From the NCBI GenBank assembly GCA_049511415.1, contig JBEKYC010000013.1, forward strand, positions 1 to 64,000: a stretch of DNA of 64,000 bases, written 5' to 3'. A model generated the notes under the pieces. The model worked only from the letters and a program-made list of their open reading frames with translations. It made no database searches and was not told the origin of the DNA. Position 1 is the stretch's first letter; every line of letters begins with the position of its first letter. Source of the DNA: Bog-159 sp049511415. GTDB lineage: Bacteria > Acidobacteriota > Terriglobia > Bryobacterales > Bryobacteraceae. Below, one piece after another: positions 25,599-34,429 of the stretch. Position numbers and translations under genes: made by a program.

Positions 25599-26858
25599 TT
25601 ACGACTCTTTTATTAGGCGCCGTGAATTGGGCGCGTAACCTGGAAACACGGTCGCCAAATCGCGATTACCCGACTGGCGCATCACCAGTTCCCCCAGCAC
25701 ATCGCGAAAATCGGTAGTTAGCGCGAGATCCCGTCCTTCGTATAGTTGCTCCTGCTCCAGGCCCGGCCACTTGCCGTACACCTTGCCGCCGCGCACGTCG
25801 CCGCCCATGACGAACATGCAATTGGCATGGCCGTGATCCGTGCCGCGGTCGCCATTCTCGCGCGCCGTGCGCCCAAATTCCGACATCGTCACCAGCGCCA
25901 CGTCGCCCATGCGATCGCCCAGGTCCGTCCAGAACGCCGCCAGCGATTGCCCGAACTCGCTCAGACGCGCGGCCAGTTGCCCTTGCGAGGCGCGCGGCCC
26001 CACCTCGTTGACGTGATGATCCCATCCGCCCACGTCGGCAAAAGCCATTTCCACGCCGACATCGGCCTTGATGAGCTGCGCCACCTGCCGCAACGAATCG
26101 CCGAAGCGACCTTTGGGATAGTTCGCGCCCGCGGCCGGCTGATACGGACGCTTTTGCACCGCCTGCAGCAGCGACACGGCTTCGAATGTCGAGCGTCCCG
26201 CGGATTGGAGCAGCGGATCGCGGCTGTCCGTATACATCGCGGCAAACTCCGTGGCCGCCTGCGCATTGCGCACCTGAAAATCGCCCAGATTCTGAACCGC
26301 TACCGCCGGAACCGGACCGCGCATGGCGCGCGGCAGCGTGGGGCCCATCGAGACGGCGCGCACCGGCGATGCAGTCGCGCCGGCAGCCAAATGCGGCAGC
26401 GCGCGATTCATCCAACCGTCGCCGGTAACCTTGATTCCCGGCGTGCCAGACTCCATGAAATCCTGGGCGTCGAAATGCGAGCGCGTGGGATCGGGTGACC
26501 CGGCCGCTTGTACGATGGCCAGGTGACCGCCGTCCCACACCGGTTTGAGCGGCGCGAGCGACGGGTGCAGCCCGAAGAATCCATCCAAGTCGATCGCCGC
26601 ATCTTCCCGCCGGTCGCCAACCGGCGACGGACGCGGCACGGCGATCGTCGGACGCAAATCGTAGTAGCGCCTCTCGCCGTGCGGCACCACGATGTTCAGG
26701 CCATCCGCCGCGCCGCGCTGGAAAATGGCAACCAGTATCTTCTTGCGCGGCGAAGGCGCGCCGTCGGCATACAGCGCGCGCTGCAGCCATAAAGGAGCGG
26801 CCCCCACGCCGACCATGGCCAGCGCGGAGTTACGAAGAAAAATCCTTCGGGTAGACAT
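25599..26858 (-). CDS. DUF1501 protein with Tat signal
   Basis: 419 residues. An N-terminal twin-arginine type signal (MSTRRIFLRNSALAMVGVGA) is followed by the alkaline-phosphatase-like DUF1501 fold: FQRGAADGLNIVVPHGE, HFDAQDFMESGTPG, FADVGGWDHHVNEVG, VTMSEFGRTARENGDRGTDH and GHANCMFVMGGDVRGGKVYG. These proteins are exported folded. Their substrates are unknown, although sulfatase-like chemistry is often proposed. It follows the DUF1800 gene by 6 nt in the same orientation, the standard pairing of these families in Acidobacteria, Planctomycetes and Proteobacteria. Confidence 0.93.
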   Translation of the reverse strand: MSTRRIFLRNSALAMVGVGAAPLWLQRALYADGAPSPRKKILVAIFQRGAADGLNIVVPHGERRYYDLRPTIAVPRPSPVGDRREDAAIDLDGFFGLHPSLAPLKPVWDGGHLAIVQAAGSPDPTRSHFDAQDFMESGTPGIKVTGDGWMNRALPHLAAGATASPVRAVSMGPTLPRAMRGPVPAVAVQNLGDFQVRNAQAATEFAAMYTDSRDPLLQSAGRSTFEAVSLLQAVQKRPYQPAAGANYPKGRFGDSLRQVAQLIKADVGVEMAFADVGGWDHHVNEVGPRASQGQLAARLSEFGQSLAAFWTDLGDRMGDVALVTMSEFGRTARENGDRGTDHGHANCMFVMGGDVRGGKVYGKWPGLEQEQLYEGRDLALTTDFRDVLGELVMRQSGNRDLATVFPGYAPNSRRLIKES

Positions 26859-26864
26859 GATGGT

Positions 26865-28577
26865 TCACTTCTTTTGAAAATCAGGCGATCCCAGCGCGAC
26901 GCCCGCGTCAGGGCCGGCGTTCTCCACCTTCACGCCGGGCACTTTATTATTCGCCAGCGCCACCGCGAAGTTCATGCGCGCCAGCAATCCGGCCGAATTC
27001 AGCCAATCCTGGCTGGTGTTCGGATACCCGGTCGGCTCGGTTTTCCGGTACAGCGGCTGCCCCAGTTGCACCAATTGATTGTTCAGACCGAACGTGAAAT
27101 CCACGTCTCCGCCCACCTGGCGCACCGAACTGGCCACCATTTCGAGCGGCGATTTGATCTTAGTGCGATACGCGCCGCGCGACCAGAACTCCGGCGAATC
27201 GAACATGGTCTTCAACACCGCGCGGATGTCGCCATCCTTCTTCAGGAACGTGGCCGCCATGCGATCCACCAGCGCGGCGGGCGGATCGTCGGCCACGAAA
27301 CGGGTCGCCAGCTCTCGCGAAATAAAATGCGCCGTGGAGGGATGATGCGCCAGCAACCGGATCACTTTGTGCCCATCCTCGATGCCGCCGCCCGCCGGGA
27401 TTCTCTCTCCCAGTACGATCTTTTCGCCGTTATCATGCATGCGCGGGTTGAACTCGAACTCCGCCGCCACTTGCGGTTGGCGAATCGTCCATCCCGTGAA
27501 ACAGCGGGCCACCTCGGTGACATCCATCTGCGTATAACCGCCATCCACGCCGAGCGTGTGCAGTTCCAGCAATTCGCGCCCGTAGTTCTCATTCAATCCG
27601 CGATGCTGCCGCATGCCGCCCGGCGTATCCGCACCCGCGGATTGCCAGTTGTCGAGATAAAACAGCATGGCGGGGCTTTGTGCCGTGGCGCGCAGCAAAT
27701 CTTCGAAGCGCCCCAAGGCGTGCGGACGAATCGCGTCGCGCTCGTACGCCGTCACCAGATAATGATCCGCGCCCTTCTCCAGGAACACGTTGAAGTGGTT
27801 GTACCAGAAATCCGTCAGAACCTCTTCCAGTTGCCGGCCGCTGTAAACCGCGCGCAGAAGCTTGGCCTCCAGCAGATCCTGCGCCACCACCGCCTGCGGT
27901 CCATTCGAGGTTTGAATCCGGCGGCGCAGTCCTTCGGGTGCGGCTGCATAGAGTTGCATCCGCATTCCTTGTCCCATGGACTCCAGCAACTGATCCTGGC
28001 GCTCCCGCGGCAGCGACGCAAACAGATCCAGCTTCTCCGTGGGAGTTCCAGCGCGAAAAGCGCGCAGTTCCTGCGGATCCATTAGTGTCTCCAGCGCCGG
28101 TGCGGATGGGGACGCGCCAGCCTGGCCGTCTTTGCCCGCCAACCGCTCCACCAGCTTGTGGATCATCATCTGCTTATCGGGATCTTCGGGATAGGGCAGC
28201 TTGCCCGCCACCATAGCCTTGACGATGCCTGGAGACGGATAGCTCTTCAACATGTTCGCCGTGCTCATGCGGAGCGTGTCGAGCGGCCGGAGTTTGGCTT
28301 CCAACACCGGATTCTCCGGGATGCGATCCGGATGCAGTTGCAGGTCGATCCATTTCTTTAGACCCAACCTTCGCACCTGCTCCGCATCCCCCGGCCGGGG
28401 GCCGAACGTCAGCCGGTTGAGCGCCTGTTGGATCTTCTCATCGTGGCTCAGCGGTTGGCGGAACTGCGCGCTCGCCAGAGCTGGTGTCTTGTCCTTCCGG
28501 GCGATCGCCGGGATGCCCGCCCCCAAGTAAACGGCCAGAATCACGACGGCGGCCGAAAACGATTGTGTGCGGGGCAT
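26865..28577 (-). CDS. DUF1800 secreted protein
   Basis: 570 residues. A signal peptide (QSFSAAVVILAVYLGAGIPA) precedes the DUF1800 pattern: ALNRLTFGPRPGDAEQVRRL, KKWIDLQLHPDRIPENP, LTDFWYNHFNVFLEKG, LNENYGRELLELHTLGVDGG, YTQMDVTEVARCFTGWTI and STAHFISRELATRFVADDPP. Residues ~130-220 are an extra helical insert. It is the partner of the adjacent DUF1501 protein; function is unknown. No ribosome-binding site precedes the ATG. A TAAATA/TATAAA -10-like box on this strand (28581-28588) lies 3-5 nt upstream, with a TTGCCG -35-like box (28604-28609), which hints at a leaderless mRNA. Confidence 0.92.
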   Translation of the reverse strand: MPRTQSFSAAVVILAVYLGAGIPAIARKDKTPALASAQFRQPLSHDEKIQQALNRLTFGPRPGDAEQVRRLGLKKWIDLQLHPDRIPENPVLEAKLRPLDTLRMSTANMLKSYPSPGIVKAMVAGKLPYPEDPDKQMMIHKLVERLAGKDGQAGASPSAPALETLMDPQELRAFRAGTPTEKLDLFASLPRERQDQLLESMGQGMRMQLYAAAPEGLRRRIQTSNGPQAVVAQDLLEAKLLRAVYSGRQLEEVLTDFWYNHFNVFLEKGADHYLVTAYERDAIRPHALGRFEDLLRATAQSPAMLFYLDNWQSAGADTPGGMRQHRGLNENYGRELLELHTLGVDGGYTQMDVTEVARCFTGWTIRQPQVAAEFEFNPRMHDNGEKIVLGERIPAGGGIEDGHKVIRLLAHHPSTAHFISRELATRFVADDPPAALVDRMAATFLKKDGDIRAVLKTMFDSPEFWSRGAYRTKIKSPLEMVASSVRQVGGDVDFTFGLNNQLVQLGQPLYRKTEPTGYPNTSQDWLNSAGLLARMNFAVALANNKVPGVKVENAGPDAGVALGSPDFQKK

Positions 28578-28713
28578 TTGTATTTATAAACGCGGTTGCC
28601 CCACGGCAAGTTGCGGAACGGCGCATTAACTCCTGGTAATCCGGGCTTTAATTCACCGTTCCGCACGTAGGTCGCGCAACGTCTGGCTGGCTATTCCATA
28701 GCCCACGCAGCAC

Positions 28714-31017
28714 TCATGGTTTGGCGGCCGCGCCACAAGGGCAGCGTTGGACGACGTGAAGCTTCTCGGGGCTGGTGCTGGCCAGAAACACGCTGTGCGG
28801 ACCGGGCATATAGCTGGCCGTCACCTGATGTGTACCTACCTTGAGCCGCGAGGTCTCCCATGTTGCCCGGCCCTTGGAGTCGAGCGGGACAGGTTTGCCC
28901 GCGTCCGCGCGGTCAACCGCAAACTGGATGGACCCGGCCGGAGCGCCCGTTGCCGTCGACGAACTTGGTCTGACAAAAGCGGTGAAGGTGACAGATTCTC
29001 CGACCTGTGAAGGATCGGGATCATCGGCCAAGGTCGTGGTCGTCGAGTCGTTCTGGACCCGCTGGGCGGCCACGTAAGCGGTGGCGAAGCCGAGGTTGCC
29101 GGTGGCCCTCACGTCGAAGATACAGTCGGCGTGCGTGTTCTTGTCCGTAACTTGCCGGCACGCTTCTTCGGCGGCGCCCGCGCTGACTGGCCGTTCCGCC
29201 TTTGAATTCGGAGCAACGCAGGGAGGCTCCTCGGAGGGCCAATCCCTCATTGTGAAGGTATTCGTTGACGTGCCCGGCGCGTAGTCGAACAGGCTATCTC
29301 TGTCTGAGACGCGCCAAGCATCCGCGAATTTCTTGTAGAGAGCGATGTAGCGATCTTGCAGGGAAGCCGGCATCGGCCCCATCGATGTTCCGTCCGGGAG
29401 CGAGGGCAGCCAACTGCCCGCGGCAATAGCGCCCGCTATCCCACGCCCGGTATCTGCGCTGTCCGCGCTCACGAGACCGAGATTGAGGACATTCACATCA
29501 AGGAACCATTTGCTCTGTGAAGTCCACCACTCTGGGGTCACGAGGAGGGTTTTGCCGTCGGGAAAATCAACTTCCAGAGCGCCGCCGGCTGCGGGGACAA
29601 CGCGCCCGCCGCTACCGAGAGCCATTCCCTGCGGGCCCACCGCAGTCAGGGCGCCATCGATGCGAAGCTGGAGCCCGCCGGGATCGGGCACGCCGTTCAG
29701 ATTGGGCTCCCAGGTAACGCGGTGCTCACCGACGCGAGCGGCAACGGCCGTATTGATGCTGACACAAGTCGCGAGACCGTCATGCGCATCGGGATTGGGG
29801 AAGAAGTTGGTCGAGATGGGCGTTTGGCGCGTCTGAATCTCTAAACCGCCGGCATCCCGCAGAGACACGAACTCTCCGGCTCCCTGGAAGTCGTAATGTG
29901 TTCCATCCGTGGTGGTGATGTGAGGGTCGCCTACCAGTCCCGCGCTGCCGCACGTCGCCGTATGGCCGGCATTGGTTTCCATAAACTGGACGTTCGGCGA
30001 TGCCCCGCCGTAGGGACAGCATGGGCTGACTAGGGTGAGGTTGTTCGTCTCACCCGTGAAGCTGGCGCTCAAGCAGGAGGGGGCAGCCGTGCTGGTCCCA
30101 CTATCCACGCTGGTCTTGACCACTACTGTCGAACCGCCGCCGAAGTTGGCCTCGGATCCACATCCGTCGCCGAAGATATTGAACTCGGCGTCCTGCCAGG
30201 ATTGCGACAGATTCAGAAGACTGGCCGCGCCCACCGCGTTCAGATTGCCGTCCGGCGTCGTCAGCAGCAGCGTATCGTTGCCGCCCGAGTCAGCCGTGGC
30301 GGTCAGAACGGTTTGGGTCAGATCCGCAATCGTCAGGGCGCCGGAGATGCCCACGCCAATGCTGCTGTTTGTATAGCAATCGACCTCGCTGGCATTCGAT
30401 GGCGAAGGAAACGATCCCCACCCTGCCAGACACGCCGTCCCGGTTGTGCCGTAGTTTTCCAGCCAGTACTGCATGTATGCTTGCTGGGCGTTGTTGTCGT
30501 ACACGAACTGCTGCCAACCCCGGCACAACGCCGGTGTCGAGCCGACAACCCCGCTATTGCAGACCGAGGTTGTGAAGGTGTTCGCGTTGAGCTGGAGTGT
30601 AAATGCGTTGGCCACATTCGTCGCAGTTGGGACGCTGCAACTGGCTCCGCTGTAGGTATTTCCCGTCTCGGTTGCCCCAGGAGTGATTCGCAGGAACGTG
30701 CCCTCCGCCGTGGAGATGAGACCCGACACCTGAGCCGAGATATCGTTAGTGCCACCCCCACCCACGGTATTCGGTTTGGGTTTTCCCCCGCGCCCCGGCA
30801 GCGGATAGGATGGCGGGGCCTTGCACGGAACCTCCCGCCATTCGGTGCTCGGATACGATGCCTGGAAGCACCCTTTCTTCGGCAATGCGGTGCGCGACAT
30901 GGATTTACGCCACGCCGTCCGCGCCTCCTGATCCGTGGACTGCGCCAGGCACAGGCTACTGCTTGCCATCCACATCAAAGCTACAGCGACGAACGACAGA
31001 TACCCGCGGTTGCACAT
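28714..31017 (-). CDS. Large secreted vWF type D-domain protein with C-terminal Ig-like domain
   Basis: 767 residues from ATG 31017, preceded by AAAGGAGA; an upstream in-frame ATG at 31125 would bury the signal peptide (SFVAVALMWMASSSLCLAQS). Right after the signal is a Cys motif: AWRKSMSRTALPKKGCFQAS then YPSTEWREVPC. The middle carries a von Willebrand D-like segment (VGDPHITTTDGTHYDFQGAG, EFVSLRDAGGLEIQTRQTP). The C-terminal ~100 residues look like a Big_3-type Ig repeat (TLADDPDPSQVGESVTFTAF, KVGTHQVTASYMPGPHSVFL). It is Cys-rich and probably extracellular or surface-bound. Exact role is unknown. The first Cys motif recurs in the short protein at 32588-32908. Confidence 0.8.
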   Translation of the reverse strand: MCNRGYLSFVAVALMWMASSSLCLAQSTDQEARTAWRKSMSRTALPKKGCFQASYPSTEWREVPCKAPPSYPLPGRGGKPKPNTVGGGGTNDISAQVSGLISTAEGTFLRITPGATETGNTYSGASCSVPTATNVANAFTLQLNANTFTTSVCNSGVVGSTPALCRGWQQFVYDNNAQQAYMQYWLENYGTTGTACLAGWGSFPSPSNASEVDCYTNSSIGVGISGALTIADLTQTVLTATADSGGNDTLLLTTPDGNLNAVGAASLLNLSQSWQDAEFNIFGDGCGSEANFGGGSTVVVKTSVDSGTSTAAPSCLSASFTGETNNLTLVSPCCPYGGASPNVQFMETNAGHTATCGSAGLVGDPHITTTDGTHYDFQGAGEFVSLRDAGGLEIQTRQTPISTNFFPNPDAHDGLATCVSINTAVAARVGEHRVTWEPNLNGVPDPGGLQLRIDGALTAVGPQGMALGSGGRVVPAAGGALEVDFPDGKTLLVTPEWWTSQSKWFLDVNVLNLGLVSADSADTGRGIAGAIAAGSWLPSLPDGTSMGPMPASLQDRYIALYKKFADAWRVSDRDSLFDYAPGTSTNTFTMRDWPSEEPPCVAPNSKAERPVSAGAAEEACRQVTDKNTHADCIFDVRATGNLGFATAYVAAQRVQNDSTTTTLADDPDPSQVGESVTFTAFVRPSSSTATGAPAGSIQFAVDRADAGKPVPLDSKGRATWETSRLKVGTHQVTASYMPGPHSVFLASTSPEKLHVVQRCPCGAAAKP

Positions 31018-31379
31018 AGGTTCTCCTTTGCCCGGCGTTGAATTTGCGCCTGGCTCTCTGCTCTTCTGACGGGTTGTGATTCCCCGTACCACGCTGGAGT
31101 GACCGGGAGGAACGAAACGTTTCACATCGCGGCTGCGATGCCGCTAACTATGGTTGCGGCGGGCACAGTCATTCCGGCCTGCCAGCGCATCTCCGGGCCG
31201 CACTGCAAGATAAGCCGATGCATAAAAATTCGAACACGAGCCGTAACGAATTCTCCACTCGATTCACTCTGCAAACGAGAAGGCCGGGACACAGAGCAGT
31301 TGTGGAGGCACGCGTGACCGGATCTTGTCCAGAATGATTCCTAAGTACGCCAGATTCTGACGAAAGGAAAGGTTGAATT
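31018..31379. other. 362-bp divergent intergenic region between vWD and HAF genes
   Basis: No gene is seen. The region should hold promoters for both flanking genes. It has a ribosome-binding site (GGAAAGG) just before 31380, a perfect GAAACGTTTC palindrome at 31115-31124, and a CATCGC-GGCT-GCGATG dyad at 31126-31141. No clear -35/-10 pair stands out. Confidence 0.6.
31115..31124. promoter_or_regulatory. Perfect 10-bp palindrome, LacI-type operator-like
   Basis: GAAACGTTTC is fully self-complementary with a central CG, the form of many LacI/GalR-family operators. It lies ~98 bp upstream of the vWD start (minus strand) and 255 bp upstream of the HAF gene. No LacI-family gene is in the window, so the binding factor is unknown. 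Confidence 0.3.
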
Positions 31380-32522
31380 ATGCCTATCGGATTCAGATAC
31401 CACTTCGAAGAAATCGGGCCGCTGCCTCTTAGCGGCTACGATCCTGACAACGTTGCATGGTTCCCGTCCGCCATAAACGACGAGGGAACCGTAGTCGGCG
31501 GCGCATATCTCGATGCCGCGCAAGCCAGTAACCTCCATGCTTTTTCGTTCACGACGAGGAGGCGCGTCGTTTTTCTGAGCGTCGGACTGCCTCCCGGTCC
31601 GGCCAGCAACGCGACAGGGATCAACGCCGCGGGCCAGATAGGGTACTGGATCGATCAGAGCGGCGGCGAAGGGGGCTACGCGCCTGGGATCTTCACCGAC
31701 CACCACCCGGGCGGGCCACATGTGACCCCATTGCCGCTCGTCCCCGGCTACACGAACTTCCCCCCGCCCGTCAATCCATACCCGACGACATACTTCACAT
31801 TCGGAATCAACGGCCGCGGACAGGTCGTTGGTTATGCGGCCACACTCAATCCCGGTGGCTCATGGAATGCGGGCGGCTATTCCCAGGTTCCATTTTTGTC
31901 TGACAATCGAGCGGCAATAAGCCTCGGATCTCTCGGCGATATTAGTGCCGGCCAGATTGGAATCGCGTACGCGATAAACGATCGCGCCGAGGTTGTTGGT
32001 TCTTCCCAAACGGGCGCTGACCTGGGGCCGTCGCCGCCGGCGGGGCCCGGGCACGCATTCCTTTATCGCGCAGCAACCGGGATTCAGGACTTGAATAACC
32101 TCACGAATAGTCCCGCGTGGTTACTACAACAGGCGCGCGATATCAATGCGCTCGGCGAGATTGTCGGCTATGGGACGTTGAATCCATCAACTGTGCAACG
32201 AGCCTTCCACTACGAGCACGGCATCGTCCGCGATCTGGGTACGTTCTGGAATGGGGGAGCCAGCCAGGCCAACGGCATCAGCAATCGCGGCGAGATCGTT
32301 GGCTATGCTACCTTGAGTTCCGGCAGCCAGGTAGCATGCATCTTTTTCGAGAGGTTCGGTCCGGTGGACCTGAACCATTACATCGACCCGGCGCTCGGAT
32401 GGCACCTTACCGATGCGGTGGCCGTCAATAACGTGGGTCAGATCGTCGGTTACTGCGTTCGCAAGCACGATGCCGGCCTGCCCCAACGCGGGTTTCTATT
32501 AACCCCGGCGACGCATTTTTGA
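31380..32522 (+). CDS. HAF-repeat beta-propeller-like protein
   Basis: 380 residues, with GGAAAGG upstream of the ATG. It consists of about seven repeats of the probable extracellular HAF family (TIGR02913), each with an A/G-I-N-x-x-G-x-V-V-G core: AINDEGTVVGGA, GINAAGQIGYW, GINGRGQVVGYA, AINDRAEVVGSS, DINALGEIVGYG, GISNRGEIVGYA, AVNNVGQIVGYC. HAF-type strands (LHAFSFTT, GHAFLYRA, QRAFHYEHG) alternate with them. There is no signal peptide at this start, which is unusual for a family called extracellular; either the start is further upstream with a lost signal or the protein stays inside. Function is unknown. Confidence 0.82.
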   Translation: MPIGFRYHFEEIGPLPLSGYDPDNVAWFPSAINDEGTVVGGAYLDAAQASNLHAFSFTTRRRVVFLSVGLPPGPASNATGINAAGQIGYWIDQSGGEGGYAPGIFTDHHPGGPHVTPLPLVPGYTNFPPPVNPYPTTYFTFGINGRGQVVGYAATLNPGGSWNAGGYSQVPFLSDNRAAISLGSLGDISAGQIGIAYAINDRAEVVGSSQTGADLGPSPPAGPGHAFLYRAATGIQDLNNLTNSPAWLLQQARDINALGEIVGYGTLNPSTVQRAFHYEHGIVRDLGTFWNGGASQANGISNRGEIVGYATLSSGSQVACIFFERFGPVDLNHYIDPALGWHLTDAVAVNNVGQIVGYCVRKHDAGLPQRGFLLTPATHF

Positions 32523-32587
32523 GAATGGCCGTCGCGCGAGGCCGTCCTATCCGGATATGGACTGAAGAATGCGCCAACCCACCGATG

Positions 32588-32908
32588 CTATTGGCGCTGT
32601 TCGGGCGGTTGCGGATATGACGGCGGGGTCGTGCACGGAACCTCCTGCCACTTGGTGCTCGGATACGATGCCTTGAAGCATCCCTTCTTTGGCAGAGGGG
32701 TCCGTGACATGGCCGCGCGCCAAGCCTCCCGGCTCACGGGCTGCGCGGGTGGCCGCTTCTTGGTCGCCCGCGAAGAGGAAGGACTCTGCGTTGCGGGTGC
32801 GGGCCCCGTCTGCTTGGAAGTTTGCGCCACGAGTGGGGAAAGCAGGCTCGCGACGACCATAATCCCAGGGATTGTGACGCGTCCGAGAGATGCTCCCGAA
32901 GATCTCAT
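32588..32908 (-). CDS. Short secreted protein with the CFxASYPST...EVPC motif
   Basis: 106 residues. AGAGGG lies 8 nt before the ATG at 32908. An N-terminal hydrophobic stretch (VTIPGIMVVASLLSPLVAQT) looks like a signal peptide and is followed by a Ser/Pro-rich linker. The last 45 residues (SREAWRAAMSRTPLPKKGCF, then KASYPSTKWQEVPCTTPPSY) match the N-terminus of the mature vWD protein at 28714-31017 almost residue for residue. It therefore looks like a stand-alone copy of that module, either an intact mini-gene or the surviving front of a duplicated larger gene. The two cysteines probably form a disulfide. Confidence 0.68.
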   Translation of the reverse strand: MRSSGASLGRVTIPGIMVVASLLSPLVAQTSKQTGPAPATQSPSSSRATKKRPPAQPVSREAWRAAMSRTPLPKKGCFKASYPSTKWQEVPCTTPPSYPQPPEQRQ

Positions 32909-33204
32909 GGGCTGCCCTCTTTGACGACCGATTCGAGTCGTTCGTCCGCTTTGAGCCTAGCATCTGTAGAAATCCAAATCAACGCCGGTGGCCGGGCACC
33001 CGTGATTCTCTATACCGGGCAATGGCACACGCGACCCACCGTCTCACATCCCGCGTGCATTTCTTGAGCAGGCGAGCCGCATGGCTGCCTCCGGTGTTCT
33101 CGCCAGCGCCGCAGTCTCATTCGGCAAGCGCGTGGTGCAGATCCTCCAGCGCGGCTGTGCGCCGGCGTTGCCACTCCGGGTTGTGCGGCGAAACAAAATC
33201 GCGG

Positions 33205-33473
33205 GATGAGATTGACGTGGACGACGTCGCCGACCACATCGGCCACATTCGCAAAATCACGGGAATCGATCACAGCGGCTCGGATTTCTACGATATCGCT
33301 GCGGATTCGATGGCCATCGCTCTCGAAGATTTCACGCGAGGTCCGTATTTTGTTTTGCGGAGCTCCTGCGCCGCGGATATTCAGATAACGATCTTCAAAA
33401 ATTCGCTGGACGCAATCACTTGCGCGCCATGCGCCGCATGGAGACGGTGACCGAACGCCTGCCGCGAAGCTAA
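33205..33473 (+). pseudogene. C-terminal relic of a membrane dipeptidase (peptidase M19)
   Basis: In one frame from 33205 the translation reads DEIDVDDVADHIGHIRKITG then IDHSGSDFYDIAADSMAIAL, matching the M19 (renal dipeptidase) segment around GIDHVGIGSDFDG, with two residues missing. At a T-rich run near 33345-33357 the sense frame changes, and the second frame gives FAELLRRGYSDNDLQKFAGR then NHLRAMRRMETVTERLPRS before TAA 33471-33473, which is the family C-terminus. The whole N-terminal two-thirds is gone. The 32909-33204 stretch upstream shows nothing I can assign. It is a dead fragment of an amidohydrolase-fold dipeptidase. Confidence 0.72.
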
Positions 33474-34429
33474 CTCCGTAGCCGCATCACGAACCACGCC
33501 AGTCCGATCGCCAACAAGACCGACGCCGACACCGGTACAGGCTTTAGCGCCGCCAGGTGCCTCCTCAGATAGCCAAAGACCAGCGCGCAAACAGCGACCA
33601 AAACAATTTCCGCCAGCGCCGCGCCGGGCAGCACATACCAGTCCATGTACCCCGTAGCCCGCAGGAACAGCGCAAAATACAACCCGTGAAATGCGCCCAG
33701 GATCGTCACGATCAGCCAGCGCATGCCCGCTTTCGGCAGCAGCAGGATCTCCATCGCCAGATACGCAATCGTCAGCGCCGACGCGGCTTCCACGAATCGC
33801 GGCGCGGGTTGCCACGCGGTCCCGCGGACCACGGCCGCCGCTACCATCTGGCCCGCCAGAAACATGCCCGTCAGTAGAACCAGTTCCCGCCGGCTGCGCG
33901 CCGCCAGCGCCAGGCTGGCCAGAAAGAGCACCTGAACCGGACCACCCAGCGCCCGCAGAAAGCCGCCGCCAGCCTGCGTCACGGCGGTCTCCAGCACTGT
34001 CGGCGGACGAAAACGTAACGTCGCCCGCGGAAACGAAATGTCGAAAACCGCCTGGTCCCGTTTGCCGCCGTTGTCTGCGCGCAGCAAATGCACATGCGTG
34101 GGCACCGTGACGGCGGCAAAGGTGCAGTCGACTTCCAGGCTGTCCACCGGCGCGGCGAATTCATAGTCCGCCGCGCATACATAAGATCCCTGCGGCGCGT
34201 CCTCGTGGCACGATCCGCCCAGCATGCGCGCCGGCTGCCCCCCGCTCGTGAAGCGAATATGCGCAAAAAGCGATTGCTTGGGATCAGTGACGTGCGGCAT
34301 CTCGTAGAGCGGCATGCGCAATTCGTAATGCCCGTGCGTGCCCTGGATGGTCAGGTCCCCCGAACTCATGCTCATCACGTGCGCCGGCAATGCGTAAGGG
34401 ATCAGCAGGAATCCGGCCGCGAGTTTCAT
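33470..34429 (-). CDS. HupE/UreJ-like membrane protein with periplasmic N-terminal domain
   Basis: 319 residues. A signal peptide (MKLAAGFLLIPYALPAHVMS) and a ~130-residue beta-rich outer domain (DLTIQGTHGHYELRMPLYEM) precede six or so TM helices with the HupE/UreJ_2 pattern: RELVLLTGMFLAGQMVAAAV, FVEAASALTIAYLAMEILLL and LIVTILGAFHGLYFALFLRA, with the conserved His. Relatives are linked to hydrogenase or urease nickel handling, but none of those enzymes is in the window, so metal transport is only a guess. The start is coupled to the preceding AI-2E gene (ATGA overlap 34426-34429). Confidence 0.72.
   Translation of the reverse strand: MKLAAGFLLIPYALPAHVMSMSSGDLTIQGTHGHYELRMPLYEMPHVTDPKQSLFAHIRFTSGGQPARMLGGSCHEDAPQGSYVCAADYEFAAPVDSLEVDCTFAAVTVPTHVHLLRADNGGKRDQAVFDISFPRATLRFRPPTVLETAVTQAGGGFLRALGGPVQVLFLASLALAARSRRELVLLTGMFLAGQMVAAAVVRGTAWQPAPRFVEAASALTIAYLAMEILLLPKAGMRWLIVTILGAFHGLYFALFLRATGYMDWYVLPGAALAEIVLVAVCALVFGYLRRHLAALKPVPVSASVLLAIGLAWFVMRLRS

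Noticed and set aside
26874..28085. 403-codon plus-strand frame opposite the DUF1800 gene
   Set aside because: Complementary shadow of a conserved family; no motif of its own.
30202..31041. 279-codon plus-strand frame opposite the vWD gene
   Set aside because: Arg-rich shadow frame; the minus strand carries a signal peptide and domain motifs.
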